In this document: positions 1 through 10,514 of the stretch, piece after piece
Position numbering within the stretch: position 1 is the first letter of the stretch
Layout of the letters: each line of letters begins with the position of its first letter
Source of the DNA: Persicaria tinctoria
Lineage: Eukaryota > Streptophyta > Magnoliopsida > Caryophyllales > Polygonaceae
Length of the DNA: 64,000 nt
NCBI GenBank assembly: GCA_037127255.1
Contig: JBANSL010000004.1
Location: 25,365,967 to 25,429,966 of the forward strand
Direction: 5' to 3'
Program-made: the position numbers and the translations under genes
The notes under the pieces: model-generated
Seen by the model: only the letters and a program-made list of their open reading frames with translations
Database searches by the model: none
Told to the model about the DNA's origin: nothing

Positions 1-2045
1 ATAGCCACATGTGTACAGATAGTTGTTTGTTTGTTGCACAAGCTTCTCTCCCTCGACCCTTCTCCATTGTGTTACCCGCTGGTTTTTCTCTGAAAGTGGA
101 CACAGTGGGAAGTGTTAGGATTACAGATGGATTACTTTGTTTGTACCCTATTTCAAATGCAATCTACTCTCCATAGGGTAGCTTGCGACGGACACAAAAC
201 GTGTAGTGTTGTTTACACCACATGTATGCCTGTTGCAGGGGCTTCAAGGGCAGAAACCTCTTATGCTTGACAGATGTAGCATGGGTCTTTACTTTCTGGA
301 AAAGAGAGTGACCGACTCTCTGCATGGTTGCTGTGGACCGTCCTATAGTAGCAGCTACTGCAATAAGTGCTAATACATGGCACAATAGATTGTGTCATTT
401 TCCTCCACAAAAACTACATACTTTGTTTTCAAGTATTGATATTGAGTTTGTCACACCCTGTGAGGTGTGTGCTAGAGCAAAGCAACACCGTTTGTCATTT
501 CCTAGAAGTATCGTTACTACTACCAGGCCATTTCAGATGTTGCACATTGACGTGTGGGGACCGTTTCATGTGTAGACATACAATGGTAACCGGTACTTTG
601 CGACTATCGTTGATGATTTTAGTCGATCTACATGGATTCATTTGATAGGATACAAGAGTAGCTCTCTGTCTGTTATTAAAATGTTTGTTGAGATGGTGGA
701 GACTCAGTATGAATGCAGAATTCAGGTTGTTCGAACAAACAATGCCCAAGAGTCAGGCTTGAGCCAAGAATCCTCCATGTTCTTCTAAGGCAAGGGCATT
801 GTGCACCATACATCTTGTGTTGCAACCCCAGAACAGAATGGCGTTGTTGAACGCAAGCACAAGCACCTCTTGGACATTGATCGGGCTTTGATGTTTCAAT
901 CAAAGCTTCCCTTGAAGTATTGGGGAGAGGCTGTTCTAGCAGCTGTAGACATTATCAATCGTCTTCCCAACAAATTGCTTAAGGGAAAATCTCCTTTTGA
1001 AGTGTTGAGAGGTAAGCAGCCTTCCTATGAAAATCTCAGAAGTTTTGGTTGCTTATGTTATTGTTCCACACTCAAACATGGTAGACATAAATTCATGCCT
1101 AGAGCTGCTCCTTGCGTATTCCCTGGGTATCCAGTGGGAACTAAGGGGTTCAGGGTCTTAAATCTGGACAACCATAAAGTTCAGATTTCAAGGGATATTG
1201 TTTTCTTTGAAACCCGATTTCCATATAAGGACATCTCCTCATTTGTTCATCCTGTCCTTCGTCCATCTCCCATCCGTCACAATTGTGATGATGATAGCCC
1301 CATTATACTTCCTTCCTCCGCAACTTCTGCTTGTCCTGATTCAGTTACAGAAATGGTGTCTCCAGATGAGTTGTCTTCAACTCCTCATATCTCAAATGCA
1401 CCCGGTAGTGTGCTGAGGAGATCCACTAGATTTGTCCATCCCCCCATTCATCTCCAAGACTATGTGTGTTTTCACATGTGGAGGCGCATGAGAGTCTTTG
1501 CTGTCACACAATTACCACGACACTACAGTTAGGGTCTTCTCACTTATCTGATGTCAAGCCTGAATCAGAACCTCACAGTTATCAGGAAGCAGCTATAATT
1601 GTTGTTTGGGACACAACAATGCAAGATGAATTCAAAGCCTTGACTTTAAATGATACATGGGAGGTGGTTCCCTTGCCAAGAGGGACTCGTCCCATCGCGT
1701 GCCGATGGGTTTACAAAGTTAAGAGGAAGGCAGATGGCACGATTGAGCGATATAAAGCTTGTTTGGTAGTTAGAGGATTCACCCAGAGGGAGGGAGTGGA
1801 CTACACAGAGACCTTCTCTCCGGTAGTAAAGATGACAATAGTTAGGATATTTGTTGCAGTGGAAGCAAATTAAAGCATCGATGGCAAATGGTGCAACTCG
1901 ATGTTAATAACGCTTTCTTACACGGGGATTTGCATTAGAGAGTGTTTATGAACATTCCTCCAGGCATGAATGCACCCCCTGGACATGTATGTCGACTCAA
2001 GAAATCGTTGTATGGGCTTAAGCAGGCCTTGAAATTATTTAAAAC
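1..2045 (+). pseudogene. Truncated Copia pol (pre-integrase, integrase, start of RT)
   Basis: Remnant of a Ty1/Copia polyprotein. In order I see a GAG-pre-integrase motif (WHNRLCHFPPQKL, about 381-420), integrase core pieces (VDDFSRSTW near 610-640; EQNGVVERKHKHLLD near 832-880), the integrase C-terminal FGCLCY motif near 1045, and reverse transcriptase from about 1618 ([39 protein letters not shown], then LDVNNAFLHGD and SLYGLKQA in shifted frames to about 2040). Stops lie at about 573, 786, 1530 and 1871, and the frame changes between blocks. The active-site half of RT and all of RNase H are missing, and the left end is cut by the window edge. No LTR was identified. It is dead; Copia assignment is firm, lineage is not. 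Confidence 0.85.
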
Positions 2046-3339
2046 GGTGTCTATAATGATACTAGCATCTGTGTTTATGTAATGGTTCGATTTCATAGCT
2101 AATACGCACAACAGTTTTCTTTTATAATCCAATGTTTTTTTGTTTGATACACAACACTCTTTGCTCGATAGAAAGTAAGATTTTACAAATAATGGTTAAT
2201 TTAATGAACATATACATTAAGATAAATGTGAAATCAACCTTTACAACTGCTTTACAAAAGATAGGTACTTGAGAAATACACTTTTACAAATGACATTATA
2301 ATGAAAACCTACACCCGAACAATGATTTCCCCATCTTGAAATTTCTGAACACCTCTAGTCCTAATAAGTTCCGCAACGTTATCCTGCCACACAACAATGA
2401 AACACCAAGTCTCGATATATAAACCCCAATTTAAATAATCTTCAATTACAAATGAATAACTAACCCTCAATCAATCAAATTCGTAGTTCCCAGATTAGTG
2501 AAACAGAAGTCCGTCGGCTACTCTTACCAAATACGTAGCAACAAATAATATCAACAAAATTTGACAATTTTTTCCTTTTGCAGAGGATAATATAACTAGA
2601 TACAGGGAAGACTAAATGAAAGGATTTATCAACTGTTGTTTTATACATGTGATCTTCAGACCTTTATTTTCTTCAGATTTTATATTCAGCCAAAACTAAG
2701 ACAGTGCCAAGGTCATCACGGAGGGCCATTTCTTGGACAACGAAGTATCTAAATTATGAAAAAATGCTAAAAAGCTATGAGATAGGAAATTTCACCTGGG
2801 TTAGCCTTAACATGCATTTCAGGTTGAGCTTAATGAGGAATCCAATTGACTTGGTAAAAACACATATCAACTTAAAATAGAGAAGACTGAGAAAGATTCT
2901 TACATTACAGCTTGCAGCTCAGCTCACATCCATAGAAAAACAAAACAAAGGTTGTTAGAGCATTCCTCAACAAAAAAAATGGGTACAAATATTTACAGTA
3001 ACTAGTAACTGAATAAGCCAAAAGGTTGTTAGAGCATTCTTAAACAAAAAAAATGGGTACAAATATTCACAGTAATCAGTAACTAAATAAGCCTCGAATA
3101 AAAAAAAGTAACTGAATAAGCCAAAAGAGCGGTGGCCTGCTCAAACAGAATGCAGAATTATATCATGTTCCTCAGGTCGCCCTCTGGCCTCATGAAGAAA
3201 CATGATGGGTCAAAACTGGAAACTTTAATTAAAAAACTCAACTCACCTAAAGAAGTTGAATGTGTTTCTTTTGTAGAGTGAAGACTGAAGTGTCATCCTG
3301 GAAAAAGAAGAGTCCATTGTCATGGCCCATGGAGAAGCT
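2046..3339. other. AT-rich non-coding stretch downstream of the PTAC3-like pseudogene
   Basis: No coding potential is seen on either strand. It lies between the truncated Copia pol and the stop codon of the PTAC3-like pseudogene, so its right part may include that gene's former 3' UTR (minus strand). It contains one short tandem duplication, listed separately. Confidence 0.5.
2950..3097. repeat. Two-copy 74-bp tandem duplication
   Basis: A unit starting GGTTGTTAGAGCATTC at 2950 is repeated from 3024, with a few substitutions between copies. A partial third copy (taactgaataagccaaaa) follows at about 3109-3126. It is AT-rich and non-coding. Confidence 0.8.
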
Positions 3340-3438
3340 TCAAGAAGAGCCATCAACTGGACCATCTAAGCTCTGTTTGCTGGAGATCACCTTGTCAAAG
3401 GTTTCATTAGGAACAGTGATTCCCCTGGTCTCCAAGTC
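3340..3438 (-). pseudogene. PTAC3-like: PTAC3-like last exon, downstream part with stop
   Basis: Resumes the frame of the 8797-8859 block after the Copia element (VDLETRGITVPNETFDKVIS) and ends with a TGA at 3340-3342. The stop position agrees with the expected C-terminus of the family. Confidence 0.8.
3434..3438. repeat. Target-site duplication AAGTC, left
   Basis: AAGTC immediately before the TG of the left LTR; it matches 8792-8796. Confidence 0.95.
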
Positions 3439-4075
3439 TGTTGGGTTTCCCTCCTATATGGGGGAAGAGTCCAATGGACTATTTACCATATGGTTTTTAC
3501 CATGTGAAGTTTTACCCTCCTCCTTTATAAAAGGGGATGTCTTTCCATTTGGGAAAGTAAGAGAGAGAAAATCAAGAGTGAGAAAGGGAGAAAAGAGAGA
3601 GCTTGGAGAGGAATCTCGTATGCCCTTGTTCAACCCATTTGGAAGTGCCCCGATCGACGACCAAACGACCTCCGATTGGGACGAATTTCTGATATGTTGT
3701 TCACCTCATTATAGGCTTCATTTTGTATGGTTGGATCGTCGTTTTGAGCTGCCAATCTCATATCCCCTTTGCTAGTGTTCTTTCTTGGGTTTTGTTGATT
3801 TCCACCAATTGGGTGATGAAATTGGAGATTTGTCCAAGCTTGTTGATGTTTGATGATGTTGTATGCCTCTCTAGCTTTGTCTAGGGAAGATTGTACCCAC
3901 TTGTTATTATTGATAGTGGAAGTTTCTGTCTCCCTTGGTTATTTTATCTTCTGTTTGTGCCTGATTGTTGATTTGGGTTGCTTGAGTTTGGCTCTCTGGT
4001 TTACAGTTCCTGTCCATCCCGATTCATATGTGAAAAAGGGGTGTGTCTGACGTCCCCTTGATTCCCGGTACAACA
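3439..4075 (+). repeat. 5' LTR of the Tork-like element
   Basis: 637 bp, TG...CA. Compared with the 3' LTR it lacks about 52 bp after the CTGTCTCCC sequence near 3940. Confidence 0.95.
3524..3534 (+). promoter_or_regulatory. TATA box of the 5' LTR
   Basis: TTTATAAAAGG in a context of CCTCC upstream and a purine-rich stretch downstream. The same sequence is in the 3' LTR at about 8190-8200. Confidence 0.6.
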
Positions 4076-4078
4076 GAC

Positions 4079-4090
4079 TGGTATGAGAGC
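4079..4090 (+). other. Primer binding site
   Basis: TGGTATGAGAGC, three bases after the 5' LTR. It is one base off the plant tRNA-Met(i) consensus TGGTATCAGAGC. Confidence 0.85.
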
Positions 4091-4102
4091 ATTTGGTTTA
4101 GG

Positions 4103-7100
4103 ATGGAGGAAAAGAACAGTTTTCAGTGAATGATTGTGTTTAATTCAGGCAACTACTCAGATTGGAAGATAAAGATGGAAGATCTTTTATATGTGAAAGA
4201 TCTGTATGAGCCGATTGTGCACAAAGAGATTCCAATGGGTGTCGTTGATGTTGAATGGAAGATTCTGAATCGAAAAGCGATAGCTACGATTAGTCAATTT
4301 GTTGATGTGAGTGTGCTCCAGCATATTGCCAATGACACGAATGCTTATGAGTTATGGTATAAGCTTGAAGGGATGTATGAGAGGAAGAATGCCCTCAACA
4401 AGGCGTCATTGATGAGAAAGCTTATGAAATTGGAGTGCAAAGACGGTGAGAGCATTGTTGTGCAATTGAGCACATTTCATGGATTTGTGAATCAGTTAGC
4501 TTCTGTGAAAATGTCGTTAGATGATGAGTTGCAGGCTCTACTACTTCTCTCCTCATTGCTAGATAGTTGGGGCACACTTGTCGTGTCACTTAGTAATTCC
4601 GCTCCGAAAGGCAAGTTGACTATGGAATGTGTGAAAGCTAGTCTTTTGAACGAAGAGACTAGAAGGAAGGAGATGGGTGTCTCCTCACAGTCAGAGGCTA
4701 ATGTGACGCAGGGTTATGGTAACAACAGAGGAAGGAGTAAGCAACGACAGCAGCAGAACAGAGACAAGTCCAAAGGGAGATCGAAGTCTCGAAGCAAGTA
4801 CATTTGCTATTATTGTGAGAAGTCGGGTCACATTCAAAAGTATTGCCGAAAGTTCAAGAGGGACAAAGGCAAAGAACCTGAGAAGTCGGAGACATCGAGA
4901 AATCAAGAAGATAAAGACACCGCTGCTCTTACAATCAGTGATGACATAGTGGAGTTGTTTGTGGCGGCTGATGAAGGTTCCTTGAATCTTGCAAGTGATG
5001 AGTGCACTTGGATTGTTGATTCAGCTGCTTCATATCACATTACTCCACACAAGGAGTACTTCTCGTCTTACACTTGTGGAGATTTTGGCCGTGTGAGGAT
5101 GGGAAATGATGGCGTGTCCAATGTTGTTGGCATGGACACAATTTGTTTGTTGACATCCACTAGTTGTAGTTTCATTTTGAGAAATGTTCGCCATGTTCCT
5201 GATATCAGATTGAATTTGATATCTTCTGGAATACTTGATGATGATGGGTATGCTCAAAATGCACAAGGCGGTGTTTGGAAGTGCTCCAAGGGAAACTTGA
5301 TTGTGGCCCGGGCAAAGAAGCAAAATACCATGTATGTGATGCAAGCCAAGATTTGCAGAGAAGAAGCAAATGTGATTGATGATGGTGCCGGAGAGCTATG
5401 GCACAAGCGGCTTGGACACATGAGCGAGAGGGGTTTGCAAATGCTTGCCAAGAAGAACATTCTCCCGAATATGCAAGGTATATCTCTCAAACCTTGTGTT
5501 GATTGCCTAGCTGGAAAGCAACATCGAGTAGCATTTCATACTCGACCTCCATCTAGAAGAAAACATGCATTAGATCTTGTTCATACTGATGTGTGGTCTA
5601 TGGATTGCTAGTCACATGGTGGTGCATAATATTTTGTCACTTTTGTTGATGACTATTCTAGAAAATTGTGGGCTTTTGTGTTGAAAAGCAAAGATCAAGT
5701 TCTGACAGTTTTCAAGGAGTTCCAAGCCAGAGTTGAACGAGAGACTGGTTTGAAGTTGAAGTGTGTCAGATCAGATAATGGTGGAGAGTACAAGGGTCCG
5801 TTTGAGCAGTATTGCAAGAGTCAGGGCATCAGGCTTGAGAAAACAGTTCCGAAGACGCCACAACTGAATGGGCTTGCAGAGAGGATGAACAGAACCATAG
5901 CAGAAAGAGTCAGAAGTATGTTGTCGACTGCAAAGCTGCCAAGGTCCTATTGGGAGGAGGCAATGTTGACTGTTGTGTATCTCATCAACCGCTCGCCTTC
6001 AGTTCCTCTTGATGGTGATTTTCCATAGAGGGTTTGGACTGGGAGAGATGTTTCCTTCCAGCATTTGAGAGTCTTTGGATGCCTAGCATATGTTCATGTT
6101 GCTAGAGATCAGAGATCCAAGCTTGATAGCAAGACAAAGCCATGCATCTTCCTAGGGTACTCAGAGGATGAATTTGGGTACAGACTGTGGGATCTTACAG
6201 ACAAGAAAGTGGTCAGAAGCAGAGATGTTGTGTTCATGGAAGACAAGACTATTGATGACTGGAAGCTCCAGCGACCGTCGTCTTCCTCTCCTGCTCCAGT
6301 CACCTTTGATCCTGTTTTCCCTCAAGTTGTGCAGAGAAGTTCAGTTCAGAATCAGCAGGAAGATGAGCATGATGATGGTGATGTTGATCCACCAGAAGTT
6401 CCACAACCTCAACAAGAGGATCCCCCTATCCAACCTGAAGTTGAGTTGAGAAGATCCACCAGAGAGAGACTGACTTCCTCCCGATACTCAACCAACGATT
6501 ATGTGTTGTTGACTGATTCAGGAGAGCCTGAATGCTATCAGGAACCTATGTCAGATGTGCATCAGAAGGAGTGGTACAATGCCATGCAGGATGAGATGAG
6601 TTCCTTGCATGAGAACCACACCTATGACTTGGTGAGATTGCCTAAGGGCAAGAAAGCTCTCAAGAACAAATGGGTTTTTCGTTTGAAGTCTGGAGAAGAT
6701 GGTACACCTCCCAGGTTCAAAGCCAGAGTTGTGGTGAAGGGTTTTGAGCAGAAAAAGGGTGTAGATTTTGATGATATTTTCTCTCAAGTTATGAAGATGT
6801 CATCCATCCGGGTTGTTCTAGGCATGGCTGCTAGCATGAACCTGGAGGTCGAGCAGCTTGATGTGAAAACCGCCTTCCTTCATGGTGATTTGGAAGAAGA
6901 AATCTACATGGAGCAACCTGAAGGTTTTGAAGTCAAGGGAAAAGAGAAGATGGTTTGCCGTCTCAGAAAGAGCTTGTATGGTTTGAAACCAGCACCTCGG
7001 CAATGGTACAAGAAGTTCGAGTCTTTTATGATCGACCATAAATTCCACAACACACATGCCGACCACTGCGTGTTTGTGAAGAATTACGTCGAAGGTGACT

Positions 7101-8058
7101 TTCTGATTCTCTTGCTTTATGTGGACGATATGCTTATTGTTGGTCGGGATACCAACAAGATTGCTAGTTTGAAAACTGCGTTGAAGAAGTCATTTTCTAT
7201 GAAGGACCTTGGCCCTGCAAGACAGATTTTTGGTATGCAGATTACCCGTGACAGAAAGAATCAGAAGTTGTGGATATCACAAGAAAGATACATTGGGAAG
7301 GTGCTGCAAAGATTCAACATGGACAAGGCTAAACCCGTGAGTTCTCCACTTGCAGTGAACATGAAGCTGAATTCTGATCAGTGTCCTACAAGTGAGAAAG
7401 AGAAACAGGAGATGAAGAAGGTGCCTTATGCTTCAGCCGTTGGTAGTCTGATGTATGCCATGGTTTGCACTAGGACAGACATCGCCTATGGAGTTGGGGT
7501 TATCAGCAGGTTCATGAGTAATCCTGGAAAGGAGCATTGGGTTGCAGTGAAATGGATTCTCAAGTATCTTAGAGGCACTTCGAGAATGTGTTTGTGCTTT
7601 GGTCCTGGAAAACCTATGCTTGATGGTTTACAGATGCAGACATGTCAGGTGATATTGACACGAGTCGTTCCACATCTGGATATATGATTACATTCGCAGG
7701 GGGAGCAGTCTCATGGCAATCGAGACTGCAGAAGTGTGTTGCTTTGTCAACGACAGAAGTAGAGTATATGGTTGCAGTTGAAGCTGGTAAGGAGTTAATA
7801 TGGATGAGAGACTTCCTAGAGGAGTTGGGAGTGGAGCAAGCTAGCTACCCACTCTATTGTGACAATCAGAGTGCCATCCACCTTGCCAAGAATGCTGCCT
7901 ACCATTCTCGAACCAAGCACATCCGAAGAAGGTATCATTGGCTTCGAGAAAGAGTAGAAGATGAAGATTTTGAGTTCATGAAGATCCACACAAATGACAA
8001 CGGATCAGATATGCTGACGAAGACTTTGTCAAAGGAGAACCTCATCAAGTGCCGCTGA
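4103..8058 (+). pseudogene. Gag-pol polyprotein of the Tork-like element
   Basis: The natural start is probably the ATG at 4103, with a TGA at 4127-4129 before the ATG at 4130. Domains in order: gag (NYSDWKIKMEDLL), zinc knuckle C-Y-Y-C...H...C near 4804-4845, aspartic protease WIVDSAASYH near 5010, GAG-pre-integrase LWHKRLGHMS near 5397, integrase (RSDNGGEYKG near 5770; LNGLAERMNRT near 5865), RT (QLDVKTAFLHGD, YVDDMLIVG near 7120-7146) and RNase H (ALSTTEVEYMVAVEAG near 7740). Further stops are TAG 5609-5611, TAA 5627-5629 and TAG 6026-6028, and a one-base deletion near 7628 splits RNase H. The rest is one long frame, which suggests recent decay. Confidence 0.92.
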
Positions 8059-8090
8059 AAGGCGGGCTTGCTCGAGCCCCCCATATAGGA

Positions 8091-8104
8091 TTGAGGGGGA
8101 GCTA
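8091..8104 (+). other. Polypurine tract of the Tork-like element
   Basis: ATTGAGGGGGAGCTA directly before the 3' LTR TG at 8105; expected plus-strand primer site. Confidence 0.85.
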
Positions 8105-8791
8105 TGTTGGGTTTCCCTCCTATATGGGGGAAGAGTCCAATGGACTATTTACCATATGGTTTTTACCATGTGAAGTTTTACCCTCCTCCTTTATAAAAGG
8201 GGATGTCCTTCCATTTGGGAAAGTTAGAGAGAGAAAAACAAGAGTGAGAAAGGGAGAAAAGAGAGAGCTTGGAGAGGAATCCCGTATGCCCTTGTTCAAC
8301 CCATTTTGAAGTGCCCCGATCGATGAACAAACGACCTCTGATTGGGACGATTTTCTAGTATGTTGTTCACCTCATTATAGGCTTCATTTTGTATGGTTGG
8401 ATCGTCGTTTTGAGCCACCAATCTCATATCCCCTTTGCTAGTGTTCTTTCTTGGGTTTTGTTGATTTCCACCAATTGGGTGATGAAATTGGAGATTTGTC
8501 CAAGCTTGTTGATGCTTGATGATGTTGTATGCTTCTAGCTTTGTCTAGGGAAGATTGTACCCACTTGTTATTGTTGATAGTGGAAGTTTCTGTCTCCCGT
8601 GGTTTTTTCCCCGTTTTGGGATTTCCACGTAAATCTGATGTTCTTTGTGCTTGGTTATTTTGTCTTCTGTTTGTGTCTGATTGTTGGTTTGGGTTGCTTG
8701 AGTTTGGCTCTCTGGTTTACAGTTCTTGTCCATCCCGATTCATGTGTGAAAAAGGGGTGTGTCTGACGTCCCCATGCTTCCCGGCACAACA
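8105..8791 (+). repeat. 3' LTR of the Tork-like element
   Basis: 687 bp, TGTTGGG...ACAACA, with a TATA box at about 8190-8200. It has about 52 bp near 8600-8655 that are absent from the 5' LTR. Confidence 0.95.
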
Positions 8792-8796
8792 AAGTC
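8792..8796. repeat. Target-site duplication AAGTC, right
   Basis: Matches 3434-3438. Confidence 0.95.
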
Positions 8797-8859
8797 AACA
8801 ACTATTGCAATGGCAGCATCAAGCTTCCGTTGACTGAGGGGCATTGTGATGATCTTTTC
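8797..8859 (-). pseudogene. PTAC3-like: PTAC3-like last exon, upstream part
   Basis: Starts after CTGTAG and reads EKIITMPLSQRKLDAAIAIV to the Copia insertion point. The family equivalent is a D-E-I-I-S..LDAAIA block. TSD bases 8792-8796 separate it from the element. Confidence 0.8.
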
Positions 8860-9116
8860 CTACAGTGGACTACAAGCAACACAAGATGCCATTAAAAGCA
8901 TAAACCATAACAAGAACACCAAAAGCAATTTTTTTTTGGTCCTACATTCGTCCATGCTCTAAATTTACACATGCTTGCAAGCTACATCATTCTAATCTTT
9001 GAGCAACATATAAAGGGAAGGAGATGTATATATTTTTCAGTGTCTTGTTCATTTAGCCATTAATTTATGATACCACCTTGTGTCTACCAAAGAAAAATTT
9101 ACGTAAAAGGGTGCGC
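8860..9116 (-). other. Putative intron of the PTAC3-like pseudogene
   Basis: AT-rich, non-coding. It ends at CTGTAG on the minus strand, immediately before the last exon block. It holds a stretch of about 25 bp (9018-9042) closely matching part of the neighbouring exon block at 18696-18722. Confidence 0.55.
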
Positions 9117-9162
9117 TTTCCTTCCAAATTTGTAATCGAGATTGTGGGTTATATTCAAAATC
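9117..9162 (-). pseudogene. PTAC3-like: PTAC3-like exon block 3, downstream part
   Basis: Continues the block across the Sirevirus: with one ATCAG copy removed, PSAFL runs into MILNITHNLDYKFG in the same frame. The donor after GGAAG is not a clean GT, so the exon end is approximate. Confidence 0.7.
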
Positions 9163-9167
9163 ATCAG
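9163..9167. repeat. Target-site duplication ATCAG, left
   Basis: Matches 18684-18688 across the Sirevirus. Confidence 0.95.
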
Positions 9168-10162
9168 TGAAGGTTCGATAATCTAAAACAAGGTAATATA
9201 TAAATACTCTAGAAGGGGGGTTGAATATAGTATGCCCGTTCTTCAGAGAAAGTTTCAAGACTTTTGGAGCTCGTATAAATCCCTTTGTGATTAAACCTGA
9301 ATCACAAAGTTAGACAATCGAACCAAGTGCGGAAATAAGGTAAAGCAATAAGTAAGGACACGAGTAATTGTTTACGAGGTTCGGCACGAACTTGGCCTAC
9401 GTCCCCGCCTAGGGTTCTTCCACAACCCTAGGATTCAAAAGGCTTTATTGATTCGCTTAGCTTAGGATCCTAATAGCTCACCGAGAAGCCTCTCTCCTAT
9501 ACAATTTCAATCTAGTCAACTCACGTTCCCCTAGAGTCCTAGACCAATCTAGAAGAGCCCCACCTCTCTCAGCTATCTAGTACAATCCTCTTACTCTCAC
9601 AAATCAATAGCCTAGTGCAACTTCCCGAGTTACAAACTCTCGAGTAACACTATAAATGAATATATCCTATAAGCTCACAGTGACTCTCAAAGGCTTTGAA
9701 ATAAACAACAAACTCTTGAGCACTAGCAGAGAGTACATTTTGGAAGACAGATCTCGCTTGAATGAATGAAAGCTTGTGTAGCACTTGTGTATTATGTCTT
9801 CATCTTCCTTCTCTATTTATTGAGACAAATCGGCGCCAAGAATCTTCTCCAACGGCTATTCCAGATCATAGCCATCTTTAAGATCTTCTAAACTTGGAAA
9901 CAAATGAAGCCATAATCTTTCCGATTTGAACCTTCTCAACACTTGTCACAAGGAAGGAAATAATTCGAAAAACTTCCTGAAAGATTAGCCAAGCATATAT
10001 ATATAATATAAAGGAAGTATATAATAAAATTAAATAATATTCGGACATATAGAACAGGTTTTGGATTTCATCAACTGTTAATGTTCCAAGACCTTTGACA
10101 CAAGCATCCTGTTAAGGCCTTTGAAACATTATTCCGATTTTCATCAAGGGAGGGAGTTATCA
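9168..10162 (-). repeat. 3' LTR of the Sirevirus
   Basis: 995 bp; the plus strand reads TGAAGGTTCG ... GTTATCA. It is the left LTR and follows the polypurine tract on the minus strand. Confidence 0.95.
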
Positions 10163-10173
10163 ATCTCCCCCTT
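10163..10173 (-). other. Polypurine tract of the Sirevirus
   Basis: The minus strand AAGGGGGAGAT abuts the 3' LTR. A second, similar tract (minus strand AAAAGGGGGGAGATGATC) lies at 10383-10400 with the same GAAAGACA-type upstream context. A third G-run overlaps the pol stop at about 12571-12579. Confidence 0.8.
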
Positions 10174-10484
10174 GATGAAAGACAAAACCTGTGCATCCCT
10201 GCAACTTAGTCAAGCATAAATAATATAAGAGAAATTGGACTAAGTACCTGCATGGGTTAGACAAATGTTGGATCATAATTTTTAAAGCATGCAAATGCCA
10301 TCCAACCGAAAACCAAAAATAAAAAACCAAGGTCTTCCAGACCTTCAAGCAGATAGAGGTTTTCAAAGTCTAAACAACCATAGATCATCTCCCCCCTTTT
10401 GTCTTTCAACAAAGGGAGGAGGTAAAACAGTCACCAAATGTTTTGAAAATGTTTCCAAAAACCAGCAATGTATCAAGGATAGAG

Positions 10485-10514
10485 ATAGGGTAGGGTAGGG
10501 TAGGGTAGGGTTTA
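10485..10514. repeat. Short TAGGG tandem array
   Basis: About five TAGGG units followed by TTTAGG, directly after the stop codon of the env-like ORF. The 5-bp unit differs from the plant telomere unit TTTAGGG. Confidence 0.8.

Larger units (their letters stand above)
3439..8791 (+). mobile_element. Complete Tnt1/Tork-like Copia retrotransposon
   Basis: A 5353-bp element with LTRs TGTTGGG...ACAACA at 3439-4075 and 8105-8791, a perfect 5-bp TSD (AAGTC), a tRNA-Met-type primer site, a polypurine tract and a single gag-pol frame on the plus strand. Domain order protease, integrase, RT, RNase H defines Copia. The gag zinc knuckle, GAG-pre-integrase and YVDDMLIVG motifs resemble the Tnt1/Tork group. 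The insertion disrupts the last exon of the PTAC3-like gene in the opposite orientation. Stops and a frameshift make it non-autonomous. Confidence 0.95.

Noticed and set aside
3260..3775. 171-codon open frame on the plus strand
   Set aside because: It crosses the left border of the Tork-like LTR at 3439. The upstream half is antisense to the PTAC3-like exon, so it is a chance frame.
10485..10514. Interstitial telomeric repeat
   Set aside because: The unit is TAGGG rather than TTTAGGG, only about five copies, and it lies within the Sirevirus next to its ORF stop.
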